Notes: generated by a model from the sequence alone, not told the origin. DNA of 64,000 nucleotides from Tepidanaerobacter acetatoxydans Re1 (GCF_000328765.2 NC_019954.2:1430501-1494500), one strand, 5' to 3'. Shown: positions 26,107 to 35,270, counted from the stretch's first letter. Translations and numbers: made by a program.

Positions 26107-27192
26107 TTACTTGTATTGAACTCTGTTTTTGGCTTTCAAATGTTCGGCATAAGTTCTGCTAAACACATGAGAACCATCTCCCTTAGCTACAAAATAAAGA
26201 TAATCTACTTTTGCCGGATCGGCCGCCGCCAACAGGGATGAAAGTCCTGGCGCTCCAATCGGTCCGGGTGGCAAGCCTTCGTTTTTGTATGTGTTATATG
26301 GGGAATCTATCTCTAAATCATCAAGGGATAACCATTCTTTGTGTTCATCCAAAATAAACTCTATTGTTGCACAGGACTGCAAAGGCATCCCTTTTTTTAG
26401 TCGATTATAGAAGACGCCTGCAATTATTGGTCTTTCACTTTCCAGTTTTGCCTCACCTTCTACAATGGAAGCCATGGTTACAATTTGGTATATATTAAAA
26501 TCAATTTCGTTTTCTCTTACAATCGGATCTACTTTATTGAAATAAATATCTTCAAATCGCTTTAAAAATATATCAATATAAAGCTCTGTATTTTTACCGG
26601 GCGGTAGAAAATATGTATCAGGGAAGAGGACTCCTTCTAAACTAGCATTTGAAGGAAAATCTTTCAGGAAAAAATATTTTTCTTTGAATTTTTCTACCAT
26701 AGCACAATTTGCAAATTCCTCTATATCATTAACCACACCTTTTTCATTTAAGATTCTAGCTATGTTTTTCAACGTGCTCCCCTCAGGTATTGTCACCTTA
26801 ATGTCATTATCAATAGTATCCCCTTGCACCAGTTTATCGAGAATTTGCTCTACTGTCATTGAGGGACTTAAATAATATTTACCAGATTTTATTTTTATAT
26901 CTTTCCCTTTCATCTTTGCATATAGTCTAAAAACTTTATGATTTTTAATTATGCCTATCTTCTGCATTTGTACCGCTAGCTGGTCTGCAGTGGTTCCGCT
27001 GCTTACTTCGACTTCCACAAAAGCTTTATCTGCAGCATTTTTAGGATGCAGCATAGCTTTAAACCATATTGCTGTAAAAGCCATAACTAATATCATTAAA
27101 ATTAAAGTAATTAATATTATTTTTTTCTTACTTTTTATGTATCTTAATACATTGCTTTCATTAAATCTATAGTAGAGGTTTTTTATATTCAA
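26107..27192 (-). CDS. mltG: Endolytic murein transglycosylase MltG
   Basis: Cuts nascent glycan strands at the membrane. 361 residues: TM at about 27-44, LysM-like YceG subdomain (TTADQLAVQMQKIGIIKNHKVFRLYAK), then the catalytic domain with ASIVEGEAKLESERPIIAGVFYNRL, whose Glu is the active-site acid, and LPPGPIGAPGLSSLLAAADP near the end. The TTG start at 27192 follows GGGG. Sits between queT and the PBP gene, a plausible functional pair in wall synthesis. Confidence 0.95.
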   Translation of the reverse strand: MNIKNLYYRFNESNVLRYIKSKKKIILITLILMILVMAFTAIWFKAMLHPKNAADKAFVEVEVSSGTTADQLAVQMQKIGIIKNHKVFRLYAKMKGKDIKIKSGKYYLSPSMTVEQILDKLVQGDTIDNDIKVTIPEGSTLKNIARILNEKGVVNDIEEFANCAMVEKFKEKYFFLKDFPSNASLEGVLFPDTYFLPPGKNTELYIDIFLKRFEDIYFNKVDPIVRENEIDFNIYQIVTMASIVEGEAKLESERPIIAGVFYNRLKKGMPLQSCATIEFILDEHKEWLSLDDLEIDSPYNTYKNEGLPPGPIGAPGLSSLLAAADPAKVDYLYFVAKGDGSHVFSRTYAEHLKAKNRVQYK

Positions 27193-27207
27193 AAAACAGC
27201 ACCCCTT

Positions 27208-27765
27208 TTATTTATTCCTTCTAAAAAAATCCTTCAAGCTTGTCCTCTGTATTAAATAAAATAAGGGAATTCCAAATCCTGCTACGGATATTAATTCACC
27301 AAACCCGATATATAAAGCAGTCATCCAATAGGGAACACTATAGATTTTTGATAAATAATATGCAACACCAAAAGCATTCAAAATAATCGGAGGAAAAGCA
27401 CCTAAGATCGGGCCGGGCATTTTACCTGTTATATATGCTGCTATTAGTGTTATCAAACTTCCTAAGCAAATATCCCATAAGCCTAAGCCACCCAATATGT
27501 TAGCTAACAAACAACCTATAAAAAGGCCAGGAACAGCAGAAGATTCCAGAAGAGGTAATAATGTCAATGCTTCAGATACTCTGACCTGAATCGGACCATA
27601 ACTTATAGGTTTAAAAATGTAGGTAGTTAAGGCATAAATGGCAGCTATAACCGCCGCTCTTGCTATATAAGCAGACCGATTATTAATTTCATCTTTCTTC
27701 ATTTTACTTAATATATAGCCCGTCAATAAACCAATTATCAAGACAAGTATTGCAATCCACAGCAT
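27208..27765 (-). CDS. queT: QueT family transporter
   Basis: 185-residue integral membrane protein with about five TM segments and the family stretch YGPIQVRVSEALTLLPLLESSAVPGLFIGCLLANILGG. QueT proteins are putative S components that bring queuosine precursors into the cell with a shared ECF module, often under preQ1 control. No preQ1 aptamer was found in the leader, so the substrate remains inferred. ATG 27765 after AGGAAGG. Confidence 0.85.
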   Translation of the reverse strand: MLWIAILVLIIGLLTGYILSKMKKDEINNRSAYIARAAVIAAIYALTTYIFKPISYGPIQVRVSEALTLLPLLESSAVPGLFIGCLLANILGGLGLWDICLGSLITLIAAYITGKMPGPILGAFPPIILNAFGVAYYLSKIYSVPYWMTALYIGFGELISVAGFGIPLFYLIQRTSLKDFFRRNK

Positions 27766-27805
27766 TCAAACACCTTCCTACATAATTTTTTTACCCTCTT
27801 GCCTT

Positions 27806-27834
27806 AGTTTAACCCTACTATTAGCACTAGTCAA
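27806..27834 (-). promoter_or_regulatory. Promoter of queT-mltG-PBP
   Basis: Minus-strand TTGACT (27834-27829), 17-nt spacer, TAAACT (27811-27806). It is divergent from the riboswitch promoter only 10 bp away. Confidence 0.5.
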
Positions 27835-27844
27835 TATTTCGCAG

Positions 27845-27873
27845 TTGACAGTTTGCAAATTTTACTATAAGAT
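27845..27873 (+). promoter_or_regulatory. Promoter of the riboswitch-P-type ATPase unit
   Basis: TTGACA (27845-27850), 17-nt spacer, TAAGAT (27868-27873), about 40 nt before the aptamer P1 helix. Confidence 0.6.
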
Positions 27874-27913
27874 TATTTGTGAATAAAGTGTTTATTAAAT
27901 ATGCTCATTATTA

Positions 27914-28019
27914 GATTACCCGTTAAGGGGGAGTAGTCATATATGATAAAGTCACCAGCACGGCTTTTGCCTGGCTTTATCGTTCAGTTTATCTGAAAGA
28001 CAAGACCTTTAACATAATC
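27914..28019 (+). promoter_or_regulatory. yybP-ykoY (manganese) riboswitch
   Basis: The leader has the class hallmarks: GGGGAGTAG (27928-27936) after the P1 5' strand, GTCACCAGC in the middle, and AGACAAGACC near the 3' end. P1 forms between GATTA-ccc-GTTAAGG (27914-27928) and CCTTTAAC-a-TAATC (28006-28019). This class senses Mn2+ and switches on genes for Mn2+ efflux or tolerance. The 3' P1 strand is shared with the terminator at 28003-28045, so aptamer folding should prevent termination. Confidence 0.9.
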
Positions 28020-28045
28020 ATGTTGATTATGTTAAAGGTCTTTTT
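28003..28045 (+). terminator. Riboswitch-controlled terminator
   Basis: 17-bp perfect stem (28003-28019 with 28025-28041), 5-nt loop, followed by a T-run. Its 5' arm contains the P1 3' strand of the aptamer, so the two folds exclude each other: an expression platform at the level of transcription. Confidence 0.93.
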
Positions 28046-28144
28046 GTGTTTGTAACAACGACTATATAAAAGGTGGTGGTTGGTTTTTAATAATAATTTT
28101 TTTTCTTCATATAATAATTACATAATTTCGAAGGAGGATATTTA

Positions 28145-30841
28145 TTGGAAAAAATTAACTGGTACTCCCTGGAAAAAGAGGATATATCCGGAAAATTAAA
28201 TACAGATTTAAAAAATGGGCTTCCTTCTGATTTGGTCGAAAAGCGTTTGGAATCAATTGGTTACAACGAACTAGTCGGCAAAAAAGGTGTAACTATTTGG
28301 CAAATGTTATTGGAACAATTTAAAGATTTTCTTGTCTTAATCCTCATAGGTGCAAGTTTTGTTTCAGCAATTATCGGAGAGGTAACTGATGCAGTTGTAA
28401 TAATACTTATAGTAATTTTAAATGCGGTTTTAGGAGTTATGCAAGAGTTTAGAGCTAATAAAGCTTTGGAAGCTCTAAAGGAAATGGCGGCACCTGAAGC
28501 AAAAGTCATAAGAGACGGTAAGATAATAGAAATTCCGTCTCGTGAATTAGTCCCTGGTGACCTTGTGCTTTTAGAAGCAGGAAATTATGTTCCTGCAGAT
28601 ATTAGGCTTGTTGAAAGTGTAAACTTAAAAATTGAAGAAGCATCTCTTACAGGTGAATCAGTCCCTGCAGAAAAAAATGCCGAAGTGGTATTAGGCGGAG
28701 AAGTACCTTTAGGCGATCGAAGCAACTCAGCTTTTATGGGTACGGTAGTAACCTATGGCAGAGGTAAGGGAATAGTTGTTGCTACAGGGATGAACACCGA
28801 AATAGGTTTAATCGCTGAAATGCTTGAGTCTTACGAAGAAGGGGAAACACCTCTCCAGAAAAAACTAGATGAATTGGGGAAAATTCTCGGAATTGCAAGT
28901 TTAGCCATCTGCGGTATCGTTTTCTTATTAGGCATTTTTCGAGGAATTCCGATTTTGGAAATGTTTATGACATCAGTCAGCCTTGCAGTTGCAGCTATAC
29001 CTGAAGGTCTTCCGGCTATAGTAACCATAGTGTTAGCACTTGGTATGCAGCGAATGGTCCAAAAACATGCAATTATAAAAAAGCTGCACGCAGTTGAGAC
29101 ACTTGGAAGCACTACCGTCATTTGCTCGGATAAAACAGGTACCTTAACTCAAAATGAAATGACAGCCAGAAAAGTATTTGTCAGCAATAAAGTATATTCT
29201 ATTTCTGGAGAAGGCTATAAACCTCATGGTGATTTTTCAATTGGCGACTCAAAATGTGAACCTTTAGCAGATACTGATTTAAAAATGCTTCTAACTATTG
29301 GATTGTTGTGTAATGATGCAAAATTAGAAGAAAGTAGTTACGGCGACGAAAAGACATGGCGTATAATAGGAGATCCAACCGAAGGATGTCTGGTGGTTGC
29401 AGCAACAAAAGCAGGTTTAGACACTGATGAATTATGTAATCGCATGCCTCGACTTCAAGAAATACCATTTGATTCAGAGCGCAAACGTATGACTACTTTT
29501 CATTCATATGAACAAAAATATGTAGCATTTACAAAAGGCGCACCTGATATTATGCTTAATTTATCAAGCAAAATATTGAAAAATGGCAAGATTTTCGATA
29601 TTAATGATGAAGATCGCAAACAAATTTTAGAGGTTAATCATAATATGGCTTCTCAGGCATTACGAGTCTTGGCTTTTGCATTTAAACCAATAAATGATAT
29701 CCCTAAAAAGCCCGACCCTGTTGAGATTGAAAAAGACATGGTTTTTGTCGGTCTCATCGGTATGATTGATCCTGCAAGACCCGAGGCAAAAGACGCCATA
29801 AGAATATGTAAAGAGGCTGGTATTAGACCTGTAATGATAACCGGTGATTATAAAGATACCGCTGAGGCTATCGCTCGGGAGTTAGGTATGATTGATGAAA
29901 ATTCCAAGGCTCTTACCGGAACAGAGCTTGATATGATGGATGAGCAGCAATTGGCTGCTGCCGCCAAAGAAGTTTCGGTCTATGCCCGAGTTTCACCTAT
30001 CCACAAGCTAAGGATTGTAGATGCAATAAAGCAAAATGGTCATATTGTTGCGATGACCGGTGATGGTGTAAATGATGCTCCTGCTCTTAAAAAAGCTGAT
30101 ATCGGTATTGCAATGGGAATTACAGGAACTGATGTCGCAAAAGAAGCTGCTGATATGATTCTAACAGACGATAACTTTGCGAGCATTGTTTCTGCTGTAG
30201 AAGAAGGTAGAGTTATTTACTCAAATATACGTAAGTTTATATTTTTCCTCCTGTCGTGTAATATTGCTGAGATACTAATCATCTTTGTAGCCATGTTGTT
30301 TGGTTTACCAGTGCCACTTAAACCAATTCAGCTTCTATGGCTCAATTTATTAACTGATGCATTTCCCGCTTTGGCTTTAGGAATGGAAGCTAAAGAGCCT
30401 AATATTATGAAAAGGCCACCCAGAAATCCGGATGAACCAATATTAGATAGACAAATGAACTGGCAAATTGCTATTCAAAGTACTTTTATGACTATTGCAG
30501 TTCTAGGCGTCTTTGTGTTTTCTTTGAACAATACTTCAAATTTAGAAATTGCACGGACCTATGCCTTTGCTACTTTAATTTTCAGTGAACTTTTAAGGGC
30601 TTATACATCTCGTTCGGAAACTTTATCAGTATTTAAAATAGGCTTTTTCAGTAATAAATTTATGGTAGGAGGAACTCTAGTATCTTTCTTGCTACTGCTA
30701 GTTGTACTATATGTACCGGCATTAAGATATATATTTGATACGGTAAAACTTTCAATTTATGATTGGGATATTATAGTGCTCTTTGGTATAATGCCCTTCT
30801 TAGCTGCAGAAATAGGTAAAATGTTTTTGAAGTCAAAATAA
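28145..30841 (+). CDS. P2A-type cation-transporting ATPase, probable Mn2+ (or Ca2+) exporter
   Basis: 898 residues, SERCA-like. N-terminal cation ATPase domain, actuator motif TGES, M4 motif IPEGLP, phosphorylation site CSDKTGTLT, hinge TGDGVNDAPALKKADIGIAMG, and M5/M6 residues SCNIAE and NLLTDAFPALALGME that supply the ion ligands. Relatives are annotated as calcium pumps, but the manganese riboswitch in its leader points to Mn2+ efflux. TTG start at 28145 after AGGAGG. Transcribed alone, ending at a bidirectional terminator. Confidence 0.93.
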   Translation: MEKINWYSLEKEDISGKLNTDLKNGLPSDLVEKRLESIGYNELVGKKGVTIWQMLLEQFKDFLVLILIGASFVSAIIGEVTDAVVIILIVILNAVLGVMQEFRANKALEALKEMAAPEAKVIRDGKIIEIPSRELVPGDLVLLEAGNYVPADIRLVESVNLKIEEASLTGESVPAEKNAEVVLGGEVPLGDRSNSAFMGTVVTYGRGKGIVVATGMNTEIGLIAEMLESYEEGETPLQKKLDELGKILGIASLAICGIVFLLGIFRGIPILEMFMTSVSLAVAAIPEGLPAIVTIVLALGMQRMVQKHAIIKKLHAVETLGSTTVICSDKTGTLTQNEMTARKVFVSNKVYSISGEGYKPHGDFSIGDSKCEPLADTDLKMLLTIGLLCNDAKLEESSYGDEKTWRIIGDPTEGCLVVAATKAGLDTDELCNRMPRLQEIPFDSERKRMTTFHSYEQKYVAFTKGAPDIMLNLSSKILKNGKIFDINDEDRKQILEVNHNMASQALRVLAFAFKPINDIPKKPDPVEIEKDMVFVGLIGMIDPARPEAKDAIRICKEAGIRPVMITGDYKDTAEAIARELGMIDENSKALTGTELDMMDEQQLAAAAKEVSVYARVSPIHKLRIVDAIKQNGHIVAMTGDGVNDAPALKKADIGIAMGITGTDVAKEAADMILTDDNFASIVSAVEEGRVIYSNIRKFIFFLLSCNIAEILIIFVAMLFGLPVPLKPIQLLWLNLLTDAFPALALGMEAKEPNIMKRPPRNPDEPILDRQMNWQIAIQSTFMTIAVLGVFVFSLNNTSNLEIARTYAFATLIFSELLRAYTSRSETLSVFKIGFFSNKFMVGGTLVSFLLLLVVLYVPALRYIFDTVKLSIYDWDIIVLFGIMPFLAAEIGKMFLKSK

Positions 30842-30870
30842 AGATGAGCCCGAATGGGCTCATCTTTATT
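30840..30870. terminator. Bidirectional terminator between the ATPase gene and fur
   Basis: 12-bp stem AAAGATGAGCCC/GGGCTCATCTTT with GAAT loop between two convergent genes. T-rich sequence follows the stem on the plus strand; the fur stop codon lies inside the second arm. Confidence 0.85.
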
Positions 30871-31324
30871 TTGTTTCTTTGCAATTCTTACAATATCCGA
30901 AGAATTTCACCATATGATCTAAAACTGTGAAATCGTTGCTTTTATAGATTTTTCCCTCTAATTCATCTAATAAATCATCATCAAACTCATAAACATTTCC
31001 GCACTTAATACAAATCAAATGGTGATGCTGATGTCTCTGGTCTTCACTTAATTCATACCTATAACATCCATCATTAAAATCCAATTTTTTAATAATATTA
31101 AAGTCATCAAATAATTGTAAGGTTCTATATATAGTAGCAAGACCTACATCGGGAAATTTATTCTTTACCAATTCATAAATATCTTCCGTACTAAGATGTT
31201 TCGACTGATTCTCAATAAGCACATCAAGTGTAGCTCTTCTTTGGGGTGTAAGCCTACACTCTTTCTCTTTTAGTTTCTCTTCAATGAACCTCATTTTGTA
31301 TTTTTTTTCTTCATCTGTTAACAA
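30866..31324 (-). CDS. Fur family metal-responsive repressor
   Basis: 152 residues from the TTG at 31324, which has AGGAG 8 nt upstream; internal ATG starts are possible. Winged helix with CRLTPQRRATLDVL and VGLATIYRTLQLFDDFNII, metal-binding HQHHHLICIKCGNVYEF, and a second CxxC (CKNC) near the C-terminus that would make a structural zinc site. Fur, PerR and Zur cannot be separated with confidence. The adjoining promoter has a 15-bp Fur-box-like sequence, suggesting self-control. It is convergent with the metal ATPase gene. Confidence 0.9.
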   Translation of the reverse strand: MLTDEEKKYKMRFIEEKLKEKECRLTPQRRATLDVLIENQSKHLSTEDIYELVKNKFPDVGLATIYRTLQLFDDFNIIKKLDFNDGCYRYELSEDQRHQHHHLICIKCGNVYEFDDDLLDELEGKIYKSNDFTVLDHMVKFFGYCKNCKETK

Positions 31325-31361
31325 AAATACCACTCCTGGCATCTATGCGTTTTTTTATATA

Positions 31362-31390
31362 AGTATATTGCAAATAATATTCATTGTCAA
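31362..31390 (-). promoter_or_regulatory. fur promoter with overlapping Fur-box-like operator
   Basis: Minus-strand TTGACA (31390-31385), 17-nt spacer, TATACT (31367-31362). The sequence TGACAATGAATATTA (31389-31375) overlaps the -35 and spacer and fits 12 of the 14 defined positions of the 7-1-7 Fur box TGATAATnATTATCA. It lies just past the serA stop codon. Confidence 0.65.
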
Positions 31391-31394
31391 GAAT

Positions 31395-32966
31395 TTAAAA
31401 TTTTATAAATACAGCATCAGAAACATCTTTTATTTTTTTTATTTCGTCCAATACATTTTCCGGAATTTCTTCATCAGTCCCTAATACCATCAAGGCTTCG
31501 CCTCTAAACGATTTACGCCCCAATTGCATATAAGCAATATTGATATCATTACGTCCTAAAAGATTTCCCACTTCACCTACTATGCCAGGTCTATCTCGAT
31601 GAAATGACATTAACGCATAGCCTTTCGGAATGAGGTCTATTTTATAATCGTCAACAGCAATTATCCTCTGCTCATTTTTTTCAAAAACCGTTCCCGATAC
31701 ACTGCCTACTCCCTTATCTGTGGTAATTTTTAAAATCACATTACCCGGTGCATCCTGATCTTTGCTTATCTTCTTTTCTATAATCTTAATGCCACGTTCC
31801 TTAGCTAAAAAATAAGCATTGACCAAGTTGGCTGGAATTTCTAAGATATTTGTTAAAATGCCTTTTATGCCTGCTGTAGTAATTGGTTTTACGTCAAATC
31901 TCGTAATCTTACCGGTATATATCATTTCAACTTCACTAATGCGGCCATTTTTTAGCTGAGTATAAAGTGAGCCCATTTTTTCAGCTAATTCTATAAAAGG
32001 CTTTATCTCGTTGTATTCTTCAGGCCTAACAGTTATCATATTTACAGGATTTTTGACCATCTCTCCTTTTAATGCTCTGATTATATCCTTTGCTACATCC
32101 ACTGCCACGTTAACCTGAGCTTCTGCCGTCGAAGCACCAAGATGCGGTGTTGCAATTACATTTGGCAAATCAATAAGCGGACTTTCCAGCGGCGGTTCAT
32201 GCTCAAATACATCGAGAGCACAAGCAGCTACTTTACCTGAGACAAGTGCATCATAAAGAGCAGTTTCATCAATTATACCTCCACGAGCACAATTAATGAT
32301 TATAACTTTATCTTTCATCATGGAAATACGCTCTTTATCAATCATATGATAAGTTGTCTTTGTAAGAGGAACGTGAAATGTTATAAAATCAGCTTCTTTA
32401 ATTACTGTTTCCAAATCAGCTACTTTTATATGAATATTTTCCACATGATCTTTTATCACATATGGATCATATGCCAAAACATTCATTCCTAAGCCGATTG
32501 CCTTATATGCTACGTCTTTACCAATTCGTCCTAAACCCACAACGCCAAGAGTTTTCCCTCGAAGCTCTACACCTACAAAACTCTTTCTATCCCATTTTTT
32601 ACTTTTTAGGCTTGCTACTGCTGCCGGTATATTTCTGGCTGCAGCCATTAGTAATGCTACGGTATGTTCACTTGCTGCTATAGTATTTCCTTCCGGGGCA
32701 TTTACTACTAAAATACCTTTTCTGGTTGCAGAATCAACATCGATGTTATCAACGCCAACACCTGCTCTGCCAATAACCTTTAAATTGCTTTTATCTATGA
32801 TGTTTTTCGTAACTTTTGTCGCACTTCGAACAACAAGTGCATCATAATCCTGAATTATTTCCATAAGTTGTTCTTCACTTAAGCTTGTCTTAACATCAAC
32901 ATCAAATTCCTGCTTTAAAATGTCAATACCTTCATGTGCAAGATCATCACTTACTAAAATCCGCAT
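31395..32966 (-). CDS. serA: D-3-phosphoglycerate dehydrogenase
   Basis: First step of serine synthesis. 523 residues from ATG 32966 (SD AAGGAGAAGG). NAD-binding domain with GVVGLGRIGKDVAYKAIGLGMNVLAYDPY, substrate and catalytic residues in NCARGGIIDETALYDAL and TPHLGAST, an intervening ASB domain, and a C-terminal ACT domain (SFHRDRPGIVGEVGNLLGRNDINIA) for serine feedback. The leader is a serine T-box. No serC or serB neighbour is present. Confidence 0.96.
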   Translation of the reverse strand: MRILVSDDLAHEGIDILKQEFDVDVKTSLSEEQLMEIIQDYDALVVRSATKVTKNIIDKSNLKVIGRAGVGVDNIDVDSATRKGILVVNAPEGNTIAASEHTVALLMAAARNIPAAVASLKSKKWDRKSFVGVELRGKTLGVVGLGRIGKDVAYKAIGLGMNVLAYDPYVIKDHVENIHIKVADLETVIKEADFITFHVPLTKTTYHMIDKERISMMKDKVIIINCARGGIIDETALYDALVSGKVAACALDVFEHEPPLESPLIDLPNVIATPHLGASTAEAQVNVAVDVAKDIIRALKGEMVKNPVNMITVRPEEYNEIKPFIELAEKMGSLYTQLKNGRISEVEMIYTGKITRFDVKPITTAGIKGILTNILEIPANLVNAYFLAKERGIKIIEKKISKDQDAPGNVILKITTDKGVGSVSGTVFEKNEQRIIAVDDYKIDLIPKGYALMSFHRDRPGIVGEVGNLLGRNDINIAYMQLGRKSFRGEALMVLGTDEEIPENVLDEIKKIKDVSDAVFIKF

Positions 32967-33177
32967 TTTTACCTTCTCCTTTTGCAAAAATCTTTTCGGC
33001 TGCACTTATACCAGCCCAAATAAGTGTTCATCATTTATTGCCATTTCCAATCAGTTTTAAGATCCACTGAAGATCCACTGCTCCTAAACAACTTATCCTT
33101 ATCGCATCAACTAAGACCAGTGCCGGATCATTTTACCACTCTCCCAAATACGTACAAAATATGTAGTTAAAAATATA

Positions 33178-33390
33178 ATAAAAAAACCGCCCAATGCAAG
33201 GGGCGGAATTTACCGCGTTGCCACCCTATTTCAGTTTCCCAAAATATGCAACCCTTTAGAAAATTTAACGGTTAAAACCGTTTGACTCTTCGTCAACGAC
33301 TCCAAGGCGGAAATAAAGCATTTTTACCGATTTACACCACCCATCGGCTCTCTTTAAAAAAATATCTTTAACTTTCCTTTTCATAGTCTT
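33178..33390 (-). promoter_or_regulatory. T-box leader, serine specifier, controlling serA
   Basis: The minus strand carries the conserved T-box AGGGTGGCAACGCGG (33227-33213) and then a terminator, CCGCCC/GGGCGG with a T-run (33206-33179). Stem I closes with GACT...AAGG (33388-33376) against CCTT...AGTC (33307-33298); the triplet just inside is TCC (33311-33309) followed by G, a serine codon, as expected for serA. Uncharged tRNA-Ser should allow readthrough. Confidence 0.9.
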
Positions 33391-33411
33391 TAACTGATTA
33401 AATTATAAATT

Positions 33412-33440
33412 ATTATAAAGCAGGTTAGCCATCCTGTCAA
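33412..33440 (-). promoter_or_regulatory. Promoter of the serA T-box transcript
   Basis: Perfect consensus on the minus strand: TTGACA (33440-33435), 17-nt spacer, TATAAT (33417-33412). It starts transcription just before T-box stem I and just after the DUF1292 gene. Confidence 0.85.
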
Positions 33441-33455
33441 GTTTTTTAACAGTAC

Positions 33456-33764
33456 TTATTCATCATATTCATCAAAATCATCTTCATCATCCAGTTCAAA
33501 CTCATCCACACATAACGTTTCCCATGCATCCTTCACCATTTCAAATTCCCCGTCATCTTCAACTTCTGAAAGAACTTCCTCACCATTTTCATCAGTATCA
33601 ACTCGAAAGATATATGCTTCCTCTTCCTCTTCATCTTCATCTTCTTCACTAATGGGAATTAAAATCGCATAGTCAGTATCCTCAACATTAACAACTCCTA
33701 ATACCTCAAATACGGCTTCCTCACCATTTTCATCCAATAATGTTATAGTTTCTAACTCATCCAT
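33456..33764 (-). CDS. DUF1292 domain protein (YrzB-like)
   Basis: 102 residues, extremely acidic, especially the C-terminal third (many Asp/Glu). The N-terminal ETITLLDENGEEAVFEVLGVVNVEDTDYAILIPI is the DUF1292 signature. Function unknown. In most Firmicutes it follows ruvX and ireB after alaS; here it follows ruvX as expected. Confidence 0.88.
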   Translation of the reverse strand: MDELETITLLDENGEEAVFEVLGVVNVEDTDYAILIPISEEDEDEEEEEAYIFRVDTDENGEEVLSEVEDDGEFEMVKDAWETLCVDEFELDDEDDFDEYDE

Positions 33765-33815
33765 ATGTTTTTCAACTCCAATTCACTTTGAATTAAAATT
33801 ATTTTATAGTAATTT

Positions 33816-34247
33816 TTATCTAGTGTCAACTCCATATTTAGAGTCCAAATAACTTTGAAGTATTAATACAGCTGCTAGTTTATCAATAACTCCTTTCCTT
33901 TTTTGACGTGAAACATCTGCTTCAATCAAAATTCTTTCCGCTGCCGCAGTAGTCAACCTTTCATCCCAAAACTCCAAATCAATGCTTATAGCTTTTTGTA
34001 GCTTCTTCGTATAATTCTCAACCGCTTCACTGCTAGGCCCTAGTGTACCGTTCATATTTTTGGGCAGCCCAACTATAACCTTTGTAACATTATAATCCGA
34101 AATAATCCGGCATATTCTATCTATGTCCTTATTTTTACCATCATTCTTTCTTTCTATTACATCTATCCCTTGAGCAGTTAAACCAAGTTCATCAGATATA
34201 GCGACACCTACTCTTTTTTCACCAACATCCAAACCTAAAATACGCAT
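33816..34247 (-). CDS. ruvX: Holliday junction resolvase-like RuvX/YqgF
   Basis: 143 residues with RNase H-like fold: [20 protein letters not shown] carries the first catalytic Asp, [12 protein letters not shown] the phosphate-contact motif, and [15 protein letters not shown] the DERLT motif. YqgF proteins process pre-16S rRNA 5' ends and have also been called resolvases. The upstream SD GGGG is weak. It comes 15 bp after the aldo/keto reductase gene. Confidence 0.94.
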   Translation of the reverse strand: MRILGLDVGEKRVGVAISDELGLTAQGIDVIERKNDGKNKDIDRICRIISDYNVTKVIVGLPKNMNGTLGPSSEAVENYTKKLQKAISIDLEFWDERLTTAAAERILIEADVSRQKRKGVIDKLAAVLILQSYLDSKYGVDTR

Positions 34248-34262
34248 TAAAGTTTGCCCCTT

Positions 34263-35210
34263 TTAAAGGATTTTTATACAAAACTCAGGACAATATCCCG
34301 AACAATAACCGCATAGTATGCAGGCATCAGGATTAACCGTAGAATGGCCATTGACAACATGCAGCGCATTATAAAGGCAATGCTTTACACATTCTCCACA
34401 ACCTACGCACCAATCTTCAATCAACAGTTTTCTCTTCTCACTGCTCAATCTTTCCTCTATATGTGAATCTACAGTTTTGCCATCAAAAATACTAATATTT
34501 GCAACAACTTCATCATTAGATTTCATACCAACTGCTACAGAATGTAAATACGGAAATGAAAGTATATAGGAAAATGCTCGCTTTTTATCGCTTATTAAAT
34601 TTCCCCCACCTAAGGCTTTCATTGCATAGATACCTTTCCCATTCTTATATGCTCTTTCTATGGCCTTTTCCATGTCTTGCAAACTTCCGTCTTTTATGCC
34701 TATTCCCCGGAAATTTATTATTGGATGAATGACTTCGATTTCTTCCATATCGGATGCAACATTAACCACTTCTACCGTATGTGTTGAAACACCAATCGCC
34801 TTTATTAATCCCTTTGCCCGAGCATCCACCAAATATTCCAAAGCCTCTCTATGGCCTTTTAGTGTTAGCCTTGTTTCTTGCTCATGAAGCATGAATATGT
34901 CTATAACATCTTTGCCTGTTTCCTTTCTGGCTTTTTCTACACTTTTCTTCATCCCTTCATAGGTATAGGCATAAGACTTCGTAGATATAATAAAATCTTT
35001 TTTCGACCTTGTAAGTGCTTTATTTATGTAACAATAGTTTTGATAAAATTCGGCTGTATCTATAAAATTAACGCCCATATTCATCGCCGAAAGTATAATA
35101 TCTGCCCCATCGTCAACTGGTAAACCAGCTTGAAGAGGGCTTATTGTCAAACTGCCAAAACACAAGCGAGATACTTTTAAATCTGTATATCCCAGATTTA
35201 CATATTCCAT
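34263..35210 (-). CDS. Aldo/keto reductase with C-terminal 4Fe-4S ferredoxin domain
   Basis: 315 residues. TIM-barrel reductase domain (SRLCFGSLTISPLQAG, FIDTAEFYQNY with the catalytic Tyr region, IDIFMLHEQE) fused to two 4Fe-4S motifs (CVGCGECVKHC and CILCGYCSGYC, about 270-310). Such proteins occur in anaerobes; substrates are mostly unknown. It interrupts the usual alaS-ireB-ruvX-DUF1292 run. An inverted repeat upstream (35271-35298) may be an operator. Confidence 0.9.
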   Translation of the reverse strand: MEYVNLGYTDLKVSRLCFGSLTISPLQAGLPVDDGADIILSAMNMGVNFIDTAEFYQNYCYINKALTRSKKDFIISTKSYAYTYEGMKKSVEKARKETGKDVIDIFMLHEQETRLTLKGHREALEYLVDARAKGLIKAIGVSTHTVEVVNVASDMEEIEVIHPIINFRGIGIKDGSLQDMEKAIERAYKNGKGIYAMKALGGGNLISDKKRAFSYILSFPYLHSVAVGMKSNDEVVANISIFDGKTVDSHIEERLSSEKRKLLIEDWCVGCGECVKHCLYNALHVVNGHSTVNPDACILCGYCSGYCPEFCIKIL

Positions 35211-35270
35211 GTTTCTCGAACCTCTTTACAAAGATAAAATAACATAATCTCATTTATATTCTATATGGAC

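Noticed and set aside
27766-27830. PreQ1 riboswitch before queT (AAACTAAGG present)
   Set aside because: The short AAACTAAGG end of the class I aptamer is seen, but the required upstream GAGG/CCTC hairpin is missing.
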